Shown: piece after piece, positions 32,881-34,343 of the stretch
How positions within the stretch are numbered: position 1 is the stretch's first letter
Layout: the number at the start of each line of letters is the position of its first letter
IMG/VR virus record: IMGVR_UViG_3300009164_000194
Span: 1-34,343 of that record
Reading direction: 5' to 3' (one strand)
DNA length: 34,343 bases
Source of the DNA: a virus
Program-made: the position numbers and the translations under genes
Notes under the pieces: generated by a model
Told to the model about the DNA's origin: nothing
Seen by the model: the letters and a program-made list of their open reading frames with translations, nothing else
The model's database searches: none

Positions 32881-33407
32881 TAATTAAATTCCTTAGCAAG
32901 TGCAATATTATAATCAAAAGCAACGCATGCTTCGGGTCCCATGTCATCAGTTAATTTAGCTCGGAAGTTGTTTGTTAATTCTTCCTTATTTTCAAACTGA
33001 AACATCTTGCCTGAACCAGGGACAAGCTTTGCAAAAATTTGTCCACCATTTAGATCACCTAAATATCGAACATACATATGTGCAATTAAATCTTCAGGTT
33101 TAGTAATGTCCATAATATATTGAATATACTTCAATGTCGGCTCTTTAATTGTATATGTCTTATCCGGAGTGACAAGTTCTTGAAAGTCTTCAAAAATTGC
33201 AGATGCACGATATAATCCAGCAAGTCCTTCATATGTACCTAGCTTAGGTCCTGTGATAGTTTCCATTGCATGATATATCAAGTATAACTGATATAAGTAT
33301 TCAGCATACTTATCTTTGCTAACACGCTTTTGAAAAATCTCTTTAATAAATGGTTGCGTTTCCGCTTCTTTGTGTTTTTCGTGGGTTTGTTCTTTTAATG
33401 TAGACAT
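32880..33407 (-). CDS. ho: Heme oxygenase (heme to biliverdin IX-alpha)
   Basis: 175 residues, shorter than cyanobacterial HO1 (about 240). It opens heme to biliverdin, CO and ferrous iron, using ferredoxin electrons. Seen: proximal heme ligand H12 in THEKHKEAE (human HO-1 H25 region); the family signature MYVRYLGDLNGGQIF (residues 111-125), including G117, D118 and the G121-G122 pair on the distal helix; helical throughout, no C-terminal membrane anchor, so it is soluble. It lies directly before the bilin reductase gene, so its product would be handed on. The start has no clear Shine-Dalgarno and comes right after the stop of the three-helix membrane gene (33410). Very secure as a family member. 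Confidence 0.95.
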   Translation of the reverse strand: MSTLKEQTHEKHKEAETQPFIKEIFQKRVSKDKYAEYLYQLYLIYHAMETITGPKLGTYEGLAGLYRASAIFEDFQELVTPDKTYTIKEPTLKYIQYIMDITKPEDLIAHMYVRYLGDLNGGQIFAKLVPGSGKMFQFENKEELTNNFRAKLTDDMGPEACVAFDYNIALAKEFN

Positions 33408-33409
33408 AA

Positions 33410-33721
33410 TTATTTAAATAGTATAAGTGCAAGAAGTACCGAATGAATTATAAATCCTACGCCAATAGTTACAATGTGGAGAATATCTTTTAAAATTACT
33501 GCTCGGACAAACAGCATAGATAGTCCTGCCCAAATGAATAAAATAAGATCAACGGGCGGCATCTTATCTGATAGACCAGACATGACGGAAATCATTGTCG
33601 GGACTGTTGCGGCATGAATAAGTACAATACCAATCCATGCAATTGTTTCAGCAGTAGCAACAGTTAATGTTGTTCTGCAATAATTAATAACATCTTGTAG
33701 TGTAGGATATTTAAAGTTCAT
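33410..33721 (-). CDS. Three-helix membrane protein, holin candidate
   Basis: 103 residues with three hydrophobic helices at about 24-46, 57-75 and 80-101, and a short N-terminal amphipathic part (MNFKYPTLQDVINYCRTTL). A Lys/Asp pair (K78, D79) between helices two and three is the only internal charge there. No family recognised. Its place three bases after a cell-wall hydrolase gene and its small size make a holin plausible. The other holin-like gene at 27509 competes for that role, and a membrane helper for the heme/bilin genes immediately downstream is another option. Confidence 0.6.
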   Translation of the reverse strand: MNFKYPTLQDVINYCRTTLTVATAETIAWIGIVLIHAATVPTMISVMSGLSDKMPPVDLILFIWAGLSMLFVRAVILKDILHIVTIGVGFIIHSVLLALILFK

Positions 33722-33724
33722 AAT

Positions 33725-34255
33725 TTATCTGTAAAAAATATGGTTACCAATTTTTGCGATTTGTTGACGTTTCCAACCAGGGGAAACATATGTTGCATGA
33801 TAATAAAGTGCATCGGTTAATCCAGCTAATCGGAATCCTTCAAGTAAAACTTTCTTAGCTACCTCATAAGATTCTTTATATGCAGATTGGTGAATTGGTC
33901 TTGCTTTTGTAGAAGTTTCGCAGTACCAACTAAATTGGCAAATCACTTTCTCATATACTACATTCTTTTGGTAAACTACTTTGCATATATCATTAGGAAA
34001 TCCAGCATTTGCTGCTCTGTTAATAGTTACTTGTGCTACAGCAACTTTACCTTCGAATGATTCGTTACCTGCCTCGTGGTAAATATTTTTTGCCAAACAA
34101 TCTAATTGTTGTTCTCTGACTGCAACCGTTGCGGTGTTATCATCAAATTTAGATTGTTTTAAATTTTGTAGTTTTAATGTTGTTACTTGTGTAAGTGTTG
34201 ATATTAAAAATACTGCGGATACTGCTACTAAAACTGATTTTGTATATGTTTTCAT
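33725..34255 (-). CDS. Cell-wall hydrolase, SleB/CwlJ type (endolysin)
   Basis: 176 residues. An N-terminal hydrophobic segment (residues 7-26, SVLVAVSAVFLISTLTQVTT) is a signal or signal-anchor, then a short linker and a hydrolase_2 domain from about 50. Seen: CLAKNIYHEAGNESFEGKVA with the catalytic glutamate E61, then VAQVTINRA, CQFSWYC and ALYYHATYVSPGW. The family hydrolyses peptidoglycan glycan strands (lytic transglycosylase-like). An export segment without lipobox suggests a SAR-type or secreted endolysin that works with a pinholin or holin next to it. It is preceded by a hairpin leader and has no ideal Shine-Dalgarno. Family secure; lysis role by inference. Confidence 0.88.
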   Translation of the reverse strand: MKTYTKSVLVAVSAVFLISTLTQVTTLKLQNLKQSKFDDNTATVAVREQQLDCLAKNIYHEAGNESFEGKVAVAQVTINRAANAGFPNDICKVVYQKNVVYEKVICQFSWYCETSTKARPIHQSAYKESYEVAKKVLLEGFRLAGLTDALYYHATYVSPGWKRQQIAKIGNHIFYR

Positions 34256-34263
34256 TTATCTAC

Positions 34264-34285
34264 GCAAGGGGATTTCTCCCCCTGC
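34264..34285. other. Hairpin in the leader of the hydrolase gene
   Basis: Inverted repeat GC(A)AGGGG / CCCCTGC with a 7-base loop, between a partial gene and the cell-wall hydrolase start. On the minus strand no T-run follows it, so it is not a normal terminator. It ends about nine bases before the start codon and could influence ribosome access or mRNA stability. Confidence 0.5.
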
Positions 34286-34292
34286 CTTCAGA

Positions 34293-34343
34293 TTACTTTT
34301 TACTAATAGTCTTTATATTATCTTGAGGAATGTTAGAAACAAA
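34293..34343 (-). CDS. 3' end of an unidentified gene (cut by right edge)
   Basis: The last 51 bases on the minus strand are open from the window edge to a TAA, giving 16 residues (FVSNIPQDNIKTISKK). Too short to identify. Strand and spacing fit the upstream member of the hydrolase/heme oxygenase operon. Confidence 0.4.
   Translation of the reverse strand, partial: FVSNIPQDNIKTISKK

Noticed and set aside
33408-33425. TATTTAAAT just before heme oxygenase as a late promoter
   Set aside because: It does not match TATAAATA, and it lies only a few bases from the start codon, too close for a leader with ribosome site.
1-34343. tRNA genes, attachment sites, insertion sequences
   Set aside because: I looked in the spacers and found no cloverleaf, no transposase and no flanking repeats; almost all bases are occupied by genes.

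Overview
This window is part of the genome of a T4-like myovirus (contractile-tailed dsDNA phage). Every core module seen matches T4 in family and largely in order: packaging (gp17, gp16), neck (gp15, gp14, gp13), baseplate (gp8, gp7, gp6, gp25, gp5, a gp27-like hub protein, gp53, gp48), head completion (gp4), hub chaperones (gp26/gp51), replication and late transcription (gp32, gp59, gp33). The DNA is AT-rich. The fibre and DUF4815-type structural proteins resemble those of aquatic T4-like phages of the cyanophage/pelagiphage type. No photosystem gene is visible and the host cannot be named from this window; a heterotrophic aquatic bacterium fits best.

Layout. (1) Positions 1-24924 are all on the minus strand and read right to left: gp48, gp53, gp27-like hub, gp5, gp25, gp6, gp7, gp8, a DUF4815-type giant structural protein, two further structural proteins, a small coiled-coil protein, a 1263-residue repeat-rich fibre, a small structural protein, gp13, gp14, gp15, gp16 and gp17 (cut by the left edge). 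(2) Positions 24969-29637 are an opposite-strand block: gp4, a conserved unknown, a tail-tube-like protein, gp26 with a probable -1 frameshift into gp51, a holin-like membrane protein and a large tail/hub protein. The two blocks start from facing T4-type late promoters (TATAAATA) between gp48 and gp4. (3) A bidirectional terminator at 29644-29675 separates this block from a minus-strand operon (34343 to 29674): a partial gene, a SleB-type cell-wall hydrolase, a three-helix membrane protein, heme oxygenase, a ferredoxin-dependent bilin reductase, gp33, gp59, two small proteins, gp32 and a small exported protein.

Most interesting points. First, a translationally coupled heme oxygenase / bilin reductase pair sits inside the gp33-gp59-gp32 replication/late-transcription operon. 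It would convert host heme to biliverdin IX-alpha and then to a reduced bilin, and the reductase looks most like the PcyX type. Second, gp26 ends on a canonical A_AAT_TTT slippery heptamer that leads exactly into a gp51-like frame lacking a good start of its own, an arrangement like the lambda G/GT tail chaperones. Genes are tightly packed (many TAATG and ATGA junctions), and there is no gene-free stretch above 300 bases.
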